33,456 bases of DNA from CAYVBJ01 sp964415185 (GCA_964415185.1 CAYPZI010000016.1:1-33456), one strand, 5' to 3'; positions 1 through 7,741 are shown, counted from the stretch's first letter. Made by a program: numbers and translations. The notes: generated from the letters alone by a model not told the origin.

Positions 1-70
1 CGGTACTGTCGTGTCGTCCACCAGGCGGGGGACTTCGCAATGATCGCGGCTTATTGTTTAAACCCCAGCA

Positions 71-751
71 CTAATCCGAATATCCCCTGCCCGAAACTAC
101 AACTACAAATTCACCCTTCGGTTTGTTATCAGACCAATACCGGGCCAGCGATTCAAGTTCTCCCCTTTGGACCTGTTCAAATTTTTTGGTGAGTTCACGG
201 GCAATACAAATCAGCCTGCTTCCCTCACAATAGGTATGCAGCTCCTCCAAAAGCCGAACCAGCTTATGCGGGCTTTCATAACAGACAACGGTAATTTCCG
301 ATTCTGCAATTTGCCTGATCCTGGTTTGCCTGCCTTTTTTAGGTGGAAGAAAACCCTCGAACAGGTAGCGGTCGCAGGGCAGGCCGCTTGCCACCAAAGC
401 GGTGGTACAGGCATCGGGACCGGGAATAACCTGTACCTCATGCCCATTCTGATGAGCCGCGCGCACGGCTAAAAAACCGGGGTCGGAAATACCCGGCATG
501 CCGGCATCGCTGATAATCGCAACCGTTTCGCCGGCGTCCAGCAGATTTATGATATGCGAAACTTTTTTGTGTTCATTGTGTTGATGAAATGAAAAAAGAG
601 GCCTGTCGATCGAATACCTTCTGAGCAGAACCGATGATGTCCTGGTGTCTTCACAAGCAATTTTATCAACGGATTTTAAAACATCCGCAGCTCTTTGGGA
701 AAAATCATCCAGGTTGCCAATAGGCGTAGCTACGATGTAAAGAATAGACAA
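71..751 (-). CDS. rsmI: 16S rRNA (cytidine(1402)-2'-O)-methyltransferase RsmI
   Basis: This 226-residue protein matches the RsmI branch of the tetrapyrrole-methylase-like SAM-dependent methyltransferases. The family 2'-O-methylates C1402 of 16S rRNA in the ribosomal decoding centre. The N-terminal LYIVATPIGNLDD motif, CEDTRTS, the ISDAGMPGISDPG SAM-binding segment, IPGPDA and the CYESPHKL segment are all present in family order, and the length is close to normal. The start is TTG. The family's conserved N-terminus begins within a few residues of it, and no in-frame ATG lies between it and the upstream stop, so TTG is the best start. The gene stands alone on the minus strand at the left edge and diverges from the VOC gene. 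The family call is secure; the start codon is inferred. Confidence 0.95.
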   Translation of the reverse strand: MSILYIVATPIGNLDDFSQRAADVLKSVDKIACEDTRTSSVLLRRYSIDRPLFSFHQHNEHKKVSHIINLLDAGETVAIISDAGMPGISDPGFLAVRAAHQNGHEVQVIPGPDACTTALVASGLPCDRYLFEGFLPPKKGRQTRIRQIAESEITVVCYESPHKLVRLLEELHTYCEGSRLICIARELTKKFEQVQRGELESLARYWSDNKPKGEFVVVVSGRGYSD

Positions 752-1051
752 AATCTGACCGGTTTTAAATTAACAATTGCTTGAAAATATAAATGTAATA
801 CACTGCCTGTTACGGCACAAAATTTTGAATGTATATTCCAAGTTGCTACCCCACCATAAGTCCATTGTAGAATTATCACTAAAAAAAATCCGTGAACCTC
901 TCGTCATCCGCCAAATCCGCGATTCAAAACTGCGATCCAACCCCATATCGAAATCGTTTCGAACAGCCTCAAGTAAAATTATCCATTTCCGGAGTGAATT
1001 TCTTATCTTCGGCATTCACATTTTTTTATTAATTCAAATGCTTCCATAAAC
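752..1051. other. Gene-free divergent spacer between rsmI and the VOC gene
   Basis: About 300 bases with no convincing gene. Open frames on both strands here (for example 777-1049) have no recognisable domain, no ribosome-binding site and atypical composition. The spacer should hold the promoters for rsmI (leftward) and the VOC gene (rightward), but no promoter could be assigned with confidence. Confidence 0.5.
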
Positions 1052-1435
1052 ATGAATTTTAAACCGTCCGGGATAAACCACATCACACTCCGCGTGAATA
1101 AGATAGAGCGGTCACGCGAATTCTATGAAAATATTCTCGGCTTTGAACTTATCCGGCAAATGGGGCAAAGCATGGTTGTTTACCGGATTGGAAAAGAAGA
1201 TACTCTTGTAGTTGTAGAAGCCGAAACCAGCTACGACCCCAATTCCCGCGATTTCAGAATGGACCATTTCGGATTTTATCTCAATAGTGATGAAGAAGTT
1301 GATAAAATGGCACAATATTTCCGGGAAAATGAAGTAACGGTACTGAGCGGCCCGGCCAACCGGAAAAGAGGCCGGTTTGTATTTATCTCCGATCCCGACG
1401 GCAATATGATTGAGTTTTTCCATGAAGAGGATTGA
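1052..1435 (+). CDS. VOC superfamily (glyoxalase/bleomycin resistance/dioxygenase fold) protein
   Basis: A 127-residue single-module vicinal oxygen chelate protein. The N-terminal half has the INHITLRV strand and the SREFYENILGFEL helix-strand unit. The second half begins at MDHFGFYL and ends with DPDGNMIEFF. Candidate metal ligands are His10, His72 and Glu121, the usual His/His/Glu positions, so metal binding seems intact. Members of this fold include glyoxalase I, ring-cleaving dioxygenases, methylmalonyl-CoA epimerase and antibiotic-binding proteins, and the sequence alone does not decide between them. The protein is probably cytoplasmic, as no signal peptide is seen. It precedes grpE by about 200 bases, with a hairpin-rich repeat between them, so it is probably a separate transcription unit. 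The fold is well supported; the substrate is unknown. Confidence 0.85.
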   Translation: MNFKPSGINHITLRVNKIERSREFYENILGFELIRQMGQSMVVYRIGKEDTLVVVEAETSYDPNSRDFRMDHFGFYLNSDEEVDKMAQYFRENEVTVLSGPANRKRGRFVFISDPDGNMIEFFHEED

Positions 1436-1440
1436 TGAAT

Positions 1441-1546
1441 CGGTTTAGAGGTTTATGGGTTTAGAAGTTGAACCTTTCAGGACCTCCGGGCGTGCGAACA
1501 TAGTGAGCACCCCGCAGCGTCCGGGCCAATACCTCTTGAAACCATA
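1441..1546. repeat. Short-tandem-repeat element with GC-rich hairpin core
   Basis: The left side has three degenerate copies of GGTTTAG/GGTTTAT (1442-1463). The core 1480-1522 can fold as GGAC, CGGG and GTGC pairing with GCAC, CCCG and GTCC, with small bulges. The right side carries CCTCTTGAAACC (1532-1543), roughly the complement of the left repeat. The core contains GCGTGCGAA, also found in the repeat downstream of dnaJ. It may act as a terminator for the VOC gene, but there is no T-tract. Confidence 0.5.
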
Positions 1547-1587
1547 ATACAACAACATCTTGGCAAAATGTCACCATTCAATCGTAT

Positions 1588-1608
1588 GCATGTTTATGGC
1601 ATGTTATT
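1588..1608 (+). promoter_or_regulatory. Spaced direct repeat GCATGTT upstream of grpE
   Basis: GCATGTTTAT at 1588-1597 is followed by GCATGTTATT at 1599-1608, an 11-base period (one helical turn) ending 31 bases before the grpE start. It could be a regulator site or part of the promoter. No CIRCE element (TTAGCACTC inverted repeat) is visible. This is a weak call. Confidence 0.25.
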
Positions 1609-1639
1609 TGCACAATATAAACAAAACTAAAAAAGTGAA

Positions 1640-2236
1640 ATGTCAAAGAAAGAAAATTTTATACAGCAAGTTATGAATAAGAATAATCAGGATATCGAAT
1701 CACCTGGTTCTGAAAATGTTGAAGAGAAGAAATTGAGCGAAGAAACTGCAGAAAAAGAAAATGAGCAACTTCTGGAATTGCAAAACAGGGTGAATGAACT
1801 TGAAGCGGAACTCGATGAGGCCAGGAATGCAAGCCTTCGGCGTGCCGCCGAGATGGACAACCTGCGTAAACGGCTTCAAAGAGAAAAGCAGCAAATATTT
1901 GAACAGGCAAAAATTTCTGCCCTTGAAGATTTCCTGCCAATAAATGATGACCTGATACGAACTGTTGATGCAATTAAAGAATCGAATGTTGATAAATCAC
2001 TTGTAGAAGGAATTCAACTGATTGCCAATAAATTTAATACGGTGCTCGAAAAGAAAGGTGTGGAACGAATCGATGAAACCGGTGTGCCGTTTGATGTGAA
2101 TTTGCATGATGCTCTCTTCCGCCAAAAATCTGAAGATGAAAACATTGAAAGTGATATTGTACTTCAGGTTGTTGAAAACGGTTATAAAATAGATGATAAA
2201 ACAATGCGTCACGCAAAAGTAATTGTCAGCGAATAA
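1640..2236 (+). CDS. grpE: Nucleotide exchange factor GrpE
   Basis: GrpE is the dimeric nucleotide exchange factor that releases ADP from DnaK in the Hsp70 cycle. The 198-residue protein has an acidic, low-complexity N-terminal arm (about 15-45), then a long coiled-coil helix (about 45-100) containing the family hallmark AEMDNLRKRLQRE. After a four-helix region it ends in the small beta domain with GVPFDVNLHDAL, VLQVVENGYKI and the terminal AKVIVSE. Length and order are typical. It is followed 25 bases later by dnaJ, giving a co-chaperone operon. dnaK and the heat-shock repressor gene hrcA are not in the window, so the Hsp70 partner is encoded elsewhere. The ribosome-binding site is weak, as usual in this phylum. 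Confidence 0.96.
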   Translation: MSKKENFIQQVMNKNNQDIESPGSENVEEKKLSEETAEKENEQLLELQNRVNELEAELDEARNASLRRAAEMDNLRKRLQREKQQIFEQAKISALEDFLPINDDLIRTVDAIKESNVDKSLVEGIQLIANKFNTVLEKKGVERIDETGVPFDVNLHDALFRQKSEDENIESDIVLQVVENGYKIDDKTMRHAKVIVSE

Positions 2237-2261
2237 ATATTGATCTTACAGCCATAATAAT

Positions 2262-3431
2262 ATGTCGAATAAGGATTATTACGAAATTCTAAGTGTTGAT
2301 AAATCAGCCGGAGAAGATGAAATCAAGAAGGCCTATCGTAAAATGGCGATGAAATATCATCCTGACAGAAACAAGGGGGATGACCAGGCCGCCAAGAAAT
2401 TCAAACAGGCTTCCGAAGCGTATGAAGTTCTACGCGATCCTCAAAAACGTCAGCGTTATGATCAATTCGGGCACGCCGGAGTAAATGGCGGTTCCGGCCG
2501 CGGGTTTGAGAATGCCACATATGAAGACATTTTCAGCCATTTCAGTGATGTATTTGGAGCCGACTTTTTTGGCGGGGACATTTTCGGCGGTGGCCAGCGC
2601 TCAAGAAGCAGGCGCAGAAGATCCACAGGCAGGCCCGGTTCGGATATGAAATTGAAGGTAGCACTTACACTTGAAGAAATTGCATTCGGCGCCGAAAAAA
2701 CACTGAAAGTAAAAAAGCAGGTGAAATGCGATCAGTGCGGCGGAACAGGTGCCGAGACGGAATCCGACTTTGAAACTTGCAGCACCTGTAACGGAATGGG
2801 GGAAGTGCGGCAGGTGTCCAAAACAATGTTCGGACAGTTTGTTAACGTGCAGCCCTGTCCCAATTGCCAGGGTGAAGGAAGGATTATCAGAAACAAATGC
2901 AGCAACTGCAATGGAGAAGGCCGGGTAAGAGGAGAAGATAAAGTAAAAATCAATATCCCTTCCGGTGTCGCCAATGGCAATTATATTACTATGCGCGGAC
3001 AGGGCAATGCCGGCATCAGGGGCGGAGAACCCGGCAATCTCATCATCGTCATTGAAGAAAAAGAAAATGAGCATTTTGAAAGAGACGGTAATAACATCTA
3101 TTATGACCTGATGCTGAGTGTTCCGGATGCCATTCTTGGAACGGATGTCGAAGTACCGACCTTAAAAGGCAAGGCCAAAGTTAAAATTGAACCCGGAACC
3201 CAGCCCGGCAAGCTGCTCAGAATGAAAGACCGCGGAATTCAAGGACTCAATAATTCGGGTACCGGTGATCAGCTCATTAAAGTGAAAGTCTATATCCCGA
3301 AAAGCAAAGACCTGAGTGATTCAGAACGGAAACACCTGGAAGCATTGAAGAAAGGTGACCATTTCGACGCCGCCAATGCCGAACACCGCGAAAAAAGCTT
3401 CTTCGATAAAATCAAAGATGTATTCGGGTAA
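2262..3431 (+). CDS. dnaJ: Molecular chaperone DnaJ (Hsp40)
   Basis: Full-length class A Hsp40 of 389 residues. It delivers unfolded clients to DnaK and stimulates its ATPase. Domains in order are the J domain (1-70) with the essential HPD tripeptide at 33-35, and a Gly/Phe-rich linker (about 75-120) with short Arg/Ser tracts. Next is a zinc-binding region with four CxxCxGxG repeats (CDQCGGTG, CSTCNGMG, CPNCQGEG, CSNCNGEG), all cysteines intact. The C-terminal client-binding beta domains include the PDAILGTDVEVPTLKG segment. The gene is cotranscribed with grpE (25-base gap). Downstream is a tandem-repeat/hairpin region rather than another chaperone gene. The identification is secure. Confidence 0.97.
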   Translation: MSNKDYYEILSVDKSAGEDEIKKAYRKMAMKYHPDRNKGDDQAAKKFKQASEAYEVLRDPQKRQRYDQFGHAGVNGGSGRGFENATYEDIFSHFSDVFGADFFGGDIFGGGQRSRSRRRRSTGRPGSDMKLKVALTLEEIAFGAEKTLKVKKQVKCDQCGGTGAETESDFETCSTCNGMGEVRQVSKTMFGQFVNVQPCPNCQGEGRIIRNKCSNCNGEGRVRGEDKVKINIPSGVANGNYITMRGQGNAGIRGGEPGNLIIVIEEKENEHFERDGNNIYYDLMLSVPDAILGTDVEVPTLKGKAKVKIEPGTQPGKLLRMKDRGIQGLNNSGTGDQLIKVKVYIPKSKDLSDSERKHLEALKKGDHFDAANAEHREKSFFDKIKDVFG

Positions 3432-3443
3432 AAAAACGAAAAA

Positions 3444-3505
3444 CTGACAGAGCAAAAACCTGACAGAGCGTAAACCTGACAGCGTGCGAAGCTCCTGTCA
3501 GCGTT
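3444..3505. repeat. 16-bp tandem repeat ending in a CTGACAG/CTGTCAG hairpin
   Basis: CTGACAG occurs at 3444, 3460 and 3476 at an exact 16-base period, the first two within CTGACAGAGC. The inverted copy CTGTCAG lies at 3495-3501. The last direct copy and the inverted copy can pair around a loop containing CGTGCGAA. The element follows the dnaJ stop by 13 bases, so a role in mRNA 3'-end formation is possible. No U-tract follows. Confidence 0.55.
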
Positions 3506-3538
3506 GAAGCGGTGGCATGGCTGGAGATAATGAGTTAG

Positions 3539-3594
3539 TGATCACCTGCATCAAGATTTCGATGATTGAAAGTTGGTGATCACTTGCTTCAAGA
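3539..3594. repeat. Pair of 19-bp direct repeats (GTGATCAC...CAAGA)
   Basis: GTGATCACCTGCATCAAGA (3539-3557) and GTGATCACTTGCTTCAAGA (3576-3594) differ at two positions and are 37 bases apart. Each begins with the palindrome GTGATCAC. The rest of the dnaJ to pilin-like spacer (3432-3738) holds a weak inverted repeat CTCCGG/CCGGAG at 3685-3719 and no credible gene. Confidence 0.5.
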
Positions 3595-3738
3595 CCGGCC
3601 CTCTTACCATTAATCAAATCTAACTTACTTGTGTCCCATTCTAATTGTACCCCAATCAAATAAGTGGAATCTTTAGTTCAGATTCTCCGGAAAAGATAAA
3701 ATCCCGGAGATCTACAACAATAATAAACTTTTTATATT

Positions 3739-4227
3739 ATGACAGGCTATGTAGAAGTCTTACAGGTAATCGGTGCCACCATCATTTTCTCCCTGATTTT
3801 AACAACTACCAACCGCTATATGCTCAGTCACACTCAGCGACAGGTTGGTTCTGAAGTTGAAATAACAGCCGTGACTCTTGGCCAGGATTTAATCGAAGAA
3901 AGCAAACTGCGATTTTTTGACGCTGCTCAAACAGGCGGTAATGTAATAACAAATATACCGGATGATTTTGCCCCGGCTCCCTTTGCAACCGCCACCGACA
4001 CAACCCGCGAAACCATAGAATCATTTGAAGGGTTCAACGGTTTTACTGAAATCATTACAAACGGATTTGGAGAGTTTACAATCAGTGCTGAAGTCAACTA
4101 TGTAGAACCGGGGAATTTAAATGTGATTACCAATTCAAAAACCCCGCATAAACGGATGACTGTGACTGTAACACACGAGTCATTAAACAATCCTGTTTCT
4201 ATCAATTATACAAGAACTTTTAAATAA
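3739..4227 (+). CDS. Pilin-like single-helix protein, first of three
   Basis: Not assigned to a named family. The 162-residue protein starts with a short polar segment and one hydrophobic helix (about residues 6-24), then a Ser/Thr/Asn-rich, beta-prone extracytoplasmic region. That topology is the one seen in type IV pilins and pseudopilins. The canonical prepilin peptidase site (Gly then Glu at +5) is not present, although Glu6 lies just before the hydrophobic stretch. The residues after the helix (RQVGSEVEITAVTLGQDLIEES) resemble the region following the helix in Tad or minor pilins. It forms a tight cassette with the next two genes (6 and 12 bases apart). The ORF is convincing; the pilin relationship is inferred from topology and neighbours. 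Confidence 0.6.
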   Translation: MTGYVEVLQVIGATIIFSLILTTTNRYMLSHTQRQVGSEVEITAVTLGQDLIEESKLRFFDAAQTGGNVITNIPDDFAPAPFATATDTTRETIESFEGFNGFTEIITNGFGEFTISAEVNYVEPGNLNVITNSKTPHKRMTVTVTHESLNNPVSINYTRTFK

Positions 4228-4233
4228 CAAGCC

Positions 4234-4827
4234 ATGAATCTCGGATTAACCACAAGTTTTATTATCGGGGGATTGCTGATGATCATGATCCTCACACTCA
4301 ATATCCGGATGGGCCAGCATTCATCCGAACTGACGCTTCATGGTATGAGTCAATCAAGCATTGAAGCTGTCTATCAAACCATTGAGTTCGATTTCAAGAA
4401 GATCGGCTACGACAGCCTGGCGATTGAAAATCCAATTACAGTGGCTGATTCAAACCGGATAGAATTTCTTTCCAATCTTTATGATGAAAGTATGGGAACA
4501 TGGCGAACCGTTCGATGGGAATACACTGATGATGTTCCCCCCAATACCAATAATCCGAACCACAGAATTTTGGAACGCGATGTAGACGGCGATGAAACTG
4601 AAATCACAGTTGGAATTTCCCGGTTCAGGCTAAACTACTATACGGCTACAGGCGAAACCCCGATGAGTTATCCTATCAGCGGGTCACAGCTCGAAGATAT
4701 TGCAAGAATCGAAGTAATCATTGAAACACAACCGAAGGAAGGGCTGCCCAGGCCCGGCGGCGGAACCTACTTTCCCACCTCTTCATGGAGGAAAGTGATT
4801 GTGCCGGCAAATATTAATTTAAATTAA
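4234..4827 (+). CDS. Pilin-like (PilW/GspJ-like) single-helix protein
   Basis: A 197-residue protein with an N-terminal hydrophobic helix (about 4-24, TTSFIIGGLLMIMILTLN), then an amphipathic stretch with QSSIEAVYQTIEFDFKKIGYD. The overall plan is helix, Asp/Phe/Gly-Tyr, a strand reading WRTVRWEYTDD, and a late IARIEVIIETQP strand. This recalls minor pseudopilins of the PilW/GspJ type, where a helix is followed by a domain measuring an observed value in beta strands. No Gly/Glu prepilin peptidase site is seen. It lies 6 bases after the first pilin-like gene and 12 before the third, so the three are surely cotranscribed. Function is unproven. It could be a surface or secretion-apparatus minor component of a Tad/type IV-like machine encoded elsewhere. 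Confidence 0.6.
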   Translation: MNLGLTTSFIIGGLLMIMILTLNIRMGQHSSELTLHGMSQSSIEAVYQTIEFDFKKIGYDSLAIENPITVADSNRIEFLSNLYDESMGTWRTVRWEYTDDVPPNTNNPNHRILERDVDGDETEITVGISRFRLNYYTATGETPMSYPISGSQLEDIARIEVIIETQPKEGLPRPGGGTYFPTSSWRKVIVPANINLN

Positions 4828-4839
4828 ACAGGTGAGAAT

Positions 4840-5949
4840 ATGGGACGAGCAATGTTAATTATCGTAACCGGTGTGCTGGTGTCAGTTGGAATCACACAAG
4901 CCGGAATGTTTGGAAGGCTATCAACAATGGACAATCACAGTGCAAGTTACTCTGAACGGGTACAGGCAGTAAATACGGCGCATGCCGCTACCGACCTGGC
5001 CGTTGACCGTCTCAGGGATGACCCGGACTGGAGAACAGGCGGCAATCCCTGGCAGGTAGAGGTTGATGGCGCATTTGCAGATGTTGAAGTGGAAACCGTC
5101 AGGCCCGAGACGCTCAGCGTTACGGCAACCGCAGTGGTTAATAACCGCAATCATACCGTAAGAACCATCTTCAGGGAACAGGAACAACACTTTGTTCCCA
5201 AATTTAAAGCTGCGCTTGATATCATGACAGACCTTTTTAATTTCGATGTAAATGGTAATGCAGCCGAAATCAATGGTACCTCAACCGAAAATGGCTGCCC
5301 CGCTGTGCCAGGTATTTCCGTACCCAGCGATATAAGTAAAAACAAGGTAGACCCCTATGACAATTTAATTACAGGTGATCCCAAAATTGATGTCAATCCG
5401 GAATCAAATTTCGATGAAATCAGCAAGCTGATCAAATTACTTGAAGATCAACAGGGAACGCGGTACCTGCCAAGTGGTAATTACAGGGGCGATTTGGGAT
5501 CTGCAGATAGCCCTGGTGTCTTTTTTGTAACCGGTGATACTAAAATAAGAGGCAATACGGAAGGATTTGGTATTATGGTTGTCAGAAAAAACGCTACAAT
5601 AGATTTTCAGAATGGTGATGGTGATGGCGATGGCGATGGTGATGGTGACGGCGATGAAGGTGAAATTTCCTATGGAGACGACGGTTCCCTGGATATCGCC
5701 GGTACATTTGATTTCAACGGGCTTGTGATTTTTGAAAATGCCTGGTCCCTAAAAGCAAGTGGTACCCCGGCCATAAATGGATCTGTGGCTGTAGGTACAA
5801 CAAATGACTGGGAAGATAAAATTGGCATTCAGTTAAACGGTACACCCAAATTCAGGTACAGCTGCCTTGGCCAGCAATACGCTGAAATGGCCTCTGCCAA
5901 TGTAAATGGCCTTGGGAATAAATATAACGCCCTGAGTATCAGGGAATAA
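4840..5949 (+). CDS. PilX-like surface protein with Gly-Asp repeat
   Basis: A 369-residue protein with an N-terminal hydrophobic helix (about 4-24) and the motif SYSERVQAVNTAHAATDLAVDRL. Similar to PilX-type proteins, small residues follow the helix and a helix with Ala/Asp continues it. The middle (about 120-250) is a beta-rich region with Asn/Gly/Asp, including GVFFVTGDTKIRGN and a Gly-Asp dipeptide repeat (seven GD units). The C-terminal part has LDIAGTFDFNGLVIFENAW, of the type seen in DUF7305-like or parallel-helix surface proteins. A good ribosome-binding site (AGGTGAG, 5 bases upstream) supports this start. It is the last gene of the pilin-like cassette, and a terminator follows about 80 bases later. 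Exact family not known. Confidence 0.55.
   Translation: MGRAMLIIVTGVLVSVGITQAGMFGRLSTMDNHSASYSERVQAVNTAHAATDLAVDRLRDDPDWRTGGNPWQVEVDGAFADVEVETVRPETLSVTATAVVNNRNHTVRTIFREQEQHFVPKFKAALDIMTDLFNFDVNGNAAEINGTSTENGCPAVPGISVPSDISKNKVDPYDNLITGDPKIDVNPESNFDEISKLIKLLEDQQGTRYLPSGNYRGDLGSADSPGVFFVTGDTKIRGNTEGFGIMVVRKNATIDFQNGDGDGDGDGDGDGDEGEISYGDDGSLDIAGTFDFNGLVIFENAWSLKASGTPAINGSVAVGTTNDWEDKIGIQLNGTPKFRYSCLGQQYAEMASANVNGLGNKYNALSIRE
5614..5655 (+). repeat. In-frame hexanucleotide repeat encoding (Gly-Asp)7
   Basis: Seven tandem copies of GGYGAY (GGTGAT, GGCGAT, GGTGAC variants) encode seven Gly-Asp dipeptides inside the third pilin-like gene. Copy number changes would keep the frame, giving length variation of an acidic, probably Ca-binding or flexible loop. 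Confidence 0.85.
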
Positions 5950-6028
5950 ACAGGCTTGAAATTTTATCTACAGACGGTACATAGTTAAAATAAACAAGAA
6001 AAATTTAGGAGTGAGTAAACAACAATAA

Positions 6029-6061
6029 ATGCCGGATTTGAATCAATCCGGCATTTTTTTT
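6029..6061 (+). terminator. Rho-independent terminator after the pilin-like cassette
   Basis: A perfect 10-bp stem, ATGCCGGATT (6029-6038) pairing with AATCCGGCAT (6045-6054), with a six-base loop, followed by a run of eight T (6054-6061). It ends the three-gene pilin-like unit and separates it from the chaperone-usher cluster. Confidence 0.92.
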
Positions 6062-6149
6062 CCTGCGTAACCGACATATTGGCTTATATTGCATCTTTAA
6101 TCTTCGACGTTTACTTTTTATAAACAATCATTTTTTTGACTCCCATTTG

Positions 6150-6653
6150 ATGTATACCAGAATTTTATTCCTATTCTCCTTTTATCTCTGTATTTCCTGT
6201 TTCTCCTATGCTCAATCTTCATCCGATACAAGAGTTAATGTAACTATTTCAGCTGAAGTGGTTAGCTCAATTGAACTCATAACCGTGCGAACGATACAAT
6301 TCGACAGGGGATCAGAAAGAGACGGAAGCGTTGTTATCAATCCTGTTAACAGCGGCCGGGCAGGTAAAATGATTGCTCAAGGAGCACCGGATGCAGCTTT
6401 CAGGATAACCTTTCTGCGTGAACGGGATTTGGTAAACAGCAGCAACGGTGAAGTCCTCTTCTTCCGTTATATGGTATCCGGAAACGAAGAAGATGACCAG
6501 GGTAGTTCTGAATTGCTTGAAGATGATAACCGGGCGTTCAGGTTTAATGAATCCGGCCGGTTTTATATATGGGTAGGCGGAGAAGTCAGTTTGCAAAATG
6601 CCTCTCCGGGCAGTTATGATGGAGAATTCACACTCGAAATTGAATATATTTAA
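6150..6653 (+). CDS. DUF4402-type secreted subunit 1 (chaperone-usher pilin-like)
   Basis: A 167-residue secreted protein. Signal peptide is about 1-22 (MYTRILFLFSFYLCISCF...YAQ), then an N-terminal beta strand (VNVTISAEV) and the family core with IQFDRG, VVINP and FYIWVGGEV. DUF4402 domains are small beta-sandwich secreted proteins. The C-terminus (ASPGSYDGEFTLEIEYI) has Gly at position 14 from the end, alternating hydrophobics and a penultimate Tyr, the classic chaperone-usher pilin signature. A TTG just upstream (6147) would add one residue, but ATG at 6150 is preferred. It is the first gene of the cluster, about 90 bases after the terminator. The family and signature are seen; the pilin role is inferred. 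Confidence 0.8.
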   Translation: MYTRILFLFSFYLCISCFSYAQSSSDTRVNVTISAEVVSSIELITVRTIQFDRGSERDGSVVINPVNSGRAGKMIAQGAPDAAFRITFLRERDLVNSSNGEVLFFRYMVSGNEEDDQGSSELLEDDNRAFRFNESGRFYIWVGGEVSLQNASPGSYDGEFTLEIEYI

Positions 6654-6660
6654 AATTTTC

Positions 6661-7227
6661 ATGCGCATTATCCTTTTCATATCAATGTATTTCCTTTTTA
6701 TACCGGCAAATACATTTGCACAGCCACCGGGAGGCGGCGATCCATCCGACCTGCCAATCACTGTTTCTGAATTAAATAACTCGGATCTCGATTTCGGCCA
6801 AATTCTTTCAAATTCGGGCTTACATATCGTTGATATTAACAATTCAAAGGTGCTTGGCATAACAGCAGTCCGATTCCTGGATGTGCTTGTTGAAATCGTG
6901 GCTGGAAACGAATTGCTGCTCGACAATAACCCGTCCTGCTCGGGTGACCCTTCGTGCAGTATTCCTTTTACGCTTGATGCGGCTTATGCCAATGAAGGCC
7001 AGAATGATCCTGCTCAATCCAAACCATTTACCATTAACGGAAATACCGCTGTTGCATCTTTTCGAATCCGGGAAGGCGGTGGAAATAACATCCCGCCACC
7101 CGCTTTCAGAAATCCCGAAAGATTCGAAGAGACAGCTTATATCTATATTTTTGGTTCCATTAACGCCGGATTGGTTGATGGCGGAAGGTATGTGAATAAT
7201 ATTACGGTTACTGTTATACATGATTAG
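6661..7227 (+). CDS. DUF4402-like secreted subunit 2
   Basis: Signal peptide about 1-21 (MRIILFISMYFLFIPANTFAQ), then a proline- and glycine-rich start (PPGGG) and a core with LDFGQILSNSG, typical of this family. Two Cys (PSCSGDPSCS) six residues apart could form a disulfide loop. The C-terminus GGRYVNNITVTVIHD keeps Gly at position 14 from the end and alternating hydrophobics, but has penultimate His in place of Tyr. The start is uncertain. ATG 6661 lies 7 bases after the previous stop; ATG 6619 would add 14 residues and overlap it. The first is favoured because it gives a compact signal peptide. It overlaps the next subunit by 8 bases, and the two are each other's nearest relatives in this window. 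Confidence 0.75.
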   Translation: MRIILFISMYFLFIPANTFAQPPGGGDPSDLPITVSELNNSDLDFGQILSNSGLHIVDINNSKVLGITAVRFLDVLVEIVAGNELLLDNNPSCSGDPSCSIPFTLDAAYANEGQNDPAQSKPFTINGNTAVASFRIREGGGNNIPPPAFRNPERFEETAYIYIFGSINAGLVDGGRYVNNITVTVIHD

Positions 7228-7741
7228 GCTATTACCGATTTATTTTCAATTATTACTTATTCTGATGTTGAAGCCTTCCTTAACCATGGGGCAGTTTTTG
7301 GAATTGCAGCTCGAAGTAGAACCCGAACTCACCGTATCCGTCTTGCAGCCACTCGATTTTGGAACGGTTATTACCAATTCAGGAGCCACATCGATTTTAC
7401 CGGGTGAACCGGGCATGGGCGTTTTCACTATTGAATCCATAAATACACAACAGTTGTTGCTGCATTTTGAAAAACCTGAAAAGCTGAACCATGAAGCGGG
7501 CGAGGCATCGATTCCTATAGAAATCAATGCTTCGTTTATGGAATATGATCGTGATAATGTACAATTGGCCCAACCGATTTTAAACAACCCGGAAGAGCTG
7601 ACCTTAAAATCTTTACCCGGCGACGACAGGCCCGGTGCCTGGTCTAAAGCTTACATCTATATTTATGGCAATATCAATGTGGGAAACATTCCCGAAGGAA
7701 TTTATTCAGGGGAGCTTGTTTTAAACATTACTTATGAATAA
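7220..7741 (+). CDS. DUF4402-like secreted subunit 3
   Basis: A 173-residue protein with signal peptide (about 1-24, ending MGQ) and a beta-rich core. Mature N-terminus LELQLEVEPELTVSVL is a good candidate for a donor strand. LDFGTVITNSGATS matches the LDFGQILSNSG of subunit 2, and the pair shares AYIYI(Y/F)G(N/S)IN in the last third. C-terminus EGIYSGELVLNITYE has Gly at 14 from the end and a penultimate Tyr. The start overlaps the preceding stop (ATGATTAG, 8 bases), so translation is coupled. It is the last of the three tightly coupled minor subunits before a 153-base gap and the fourth subunit. Confidence 0.78.
   Translation: MIRLLPIYFQLLLILMLKPSLTMGQFLELQLEVEPELTVSVLQPLDFGTVITNSGATSILPGEPGMGVFTIESINTQQLLLHFEKPEKLNHEAGEASIPIEINASFMEYDRDNVQLAQPILNNPEELTLKSLPGDDRPGAWSKAYIYIYGNINVGNIPEGIYSGELVLNITYE

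Noticed and set aside
777..1049. 90-residue open frame in the rsmI-VOC spacer
   Set aside because: No domain, no ribosome-binding site, and basic/low-quality composition; an opposite-strand frame covers the same DNA equally well.
3645..3854. 69-residue open frame before the first pilin-like gene
   Set aside because: It overlaps the real gene in another frame and shows no motif.
6597..6660. Longer start (6598 or 6619) for DUF4402 subunit 2
   Set aside because: Would overlap subunit 1 and give a charged N-terminal extension before the signal peptide; kept as an alternative only.
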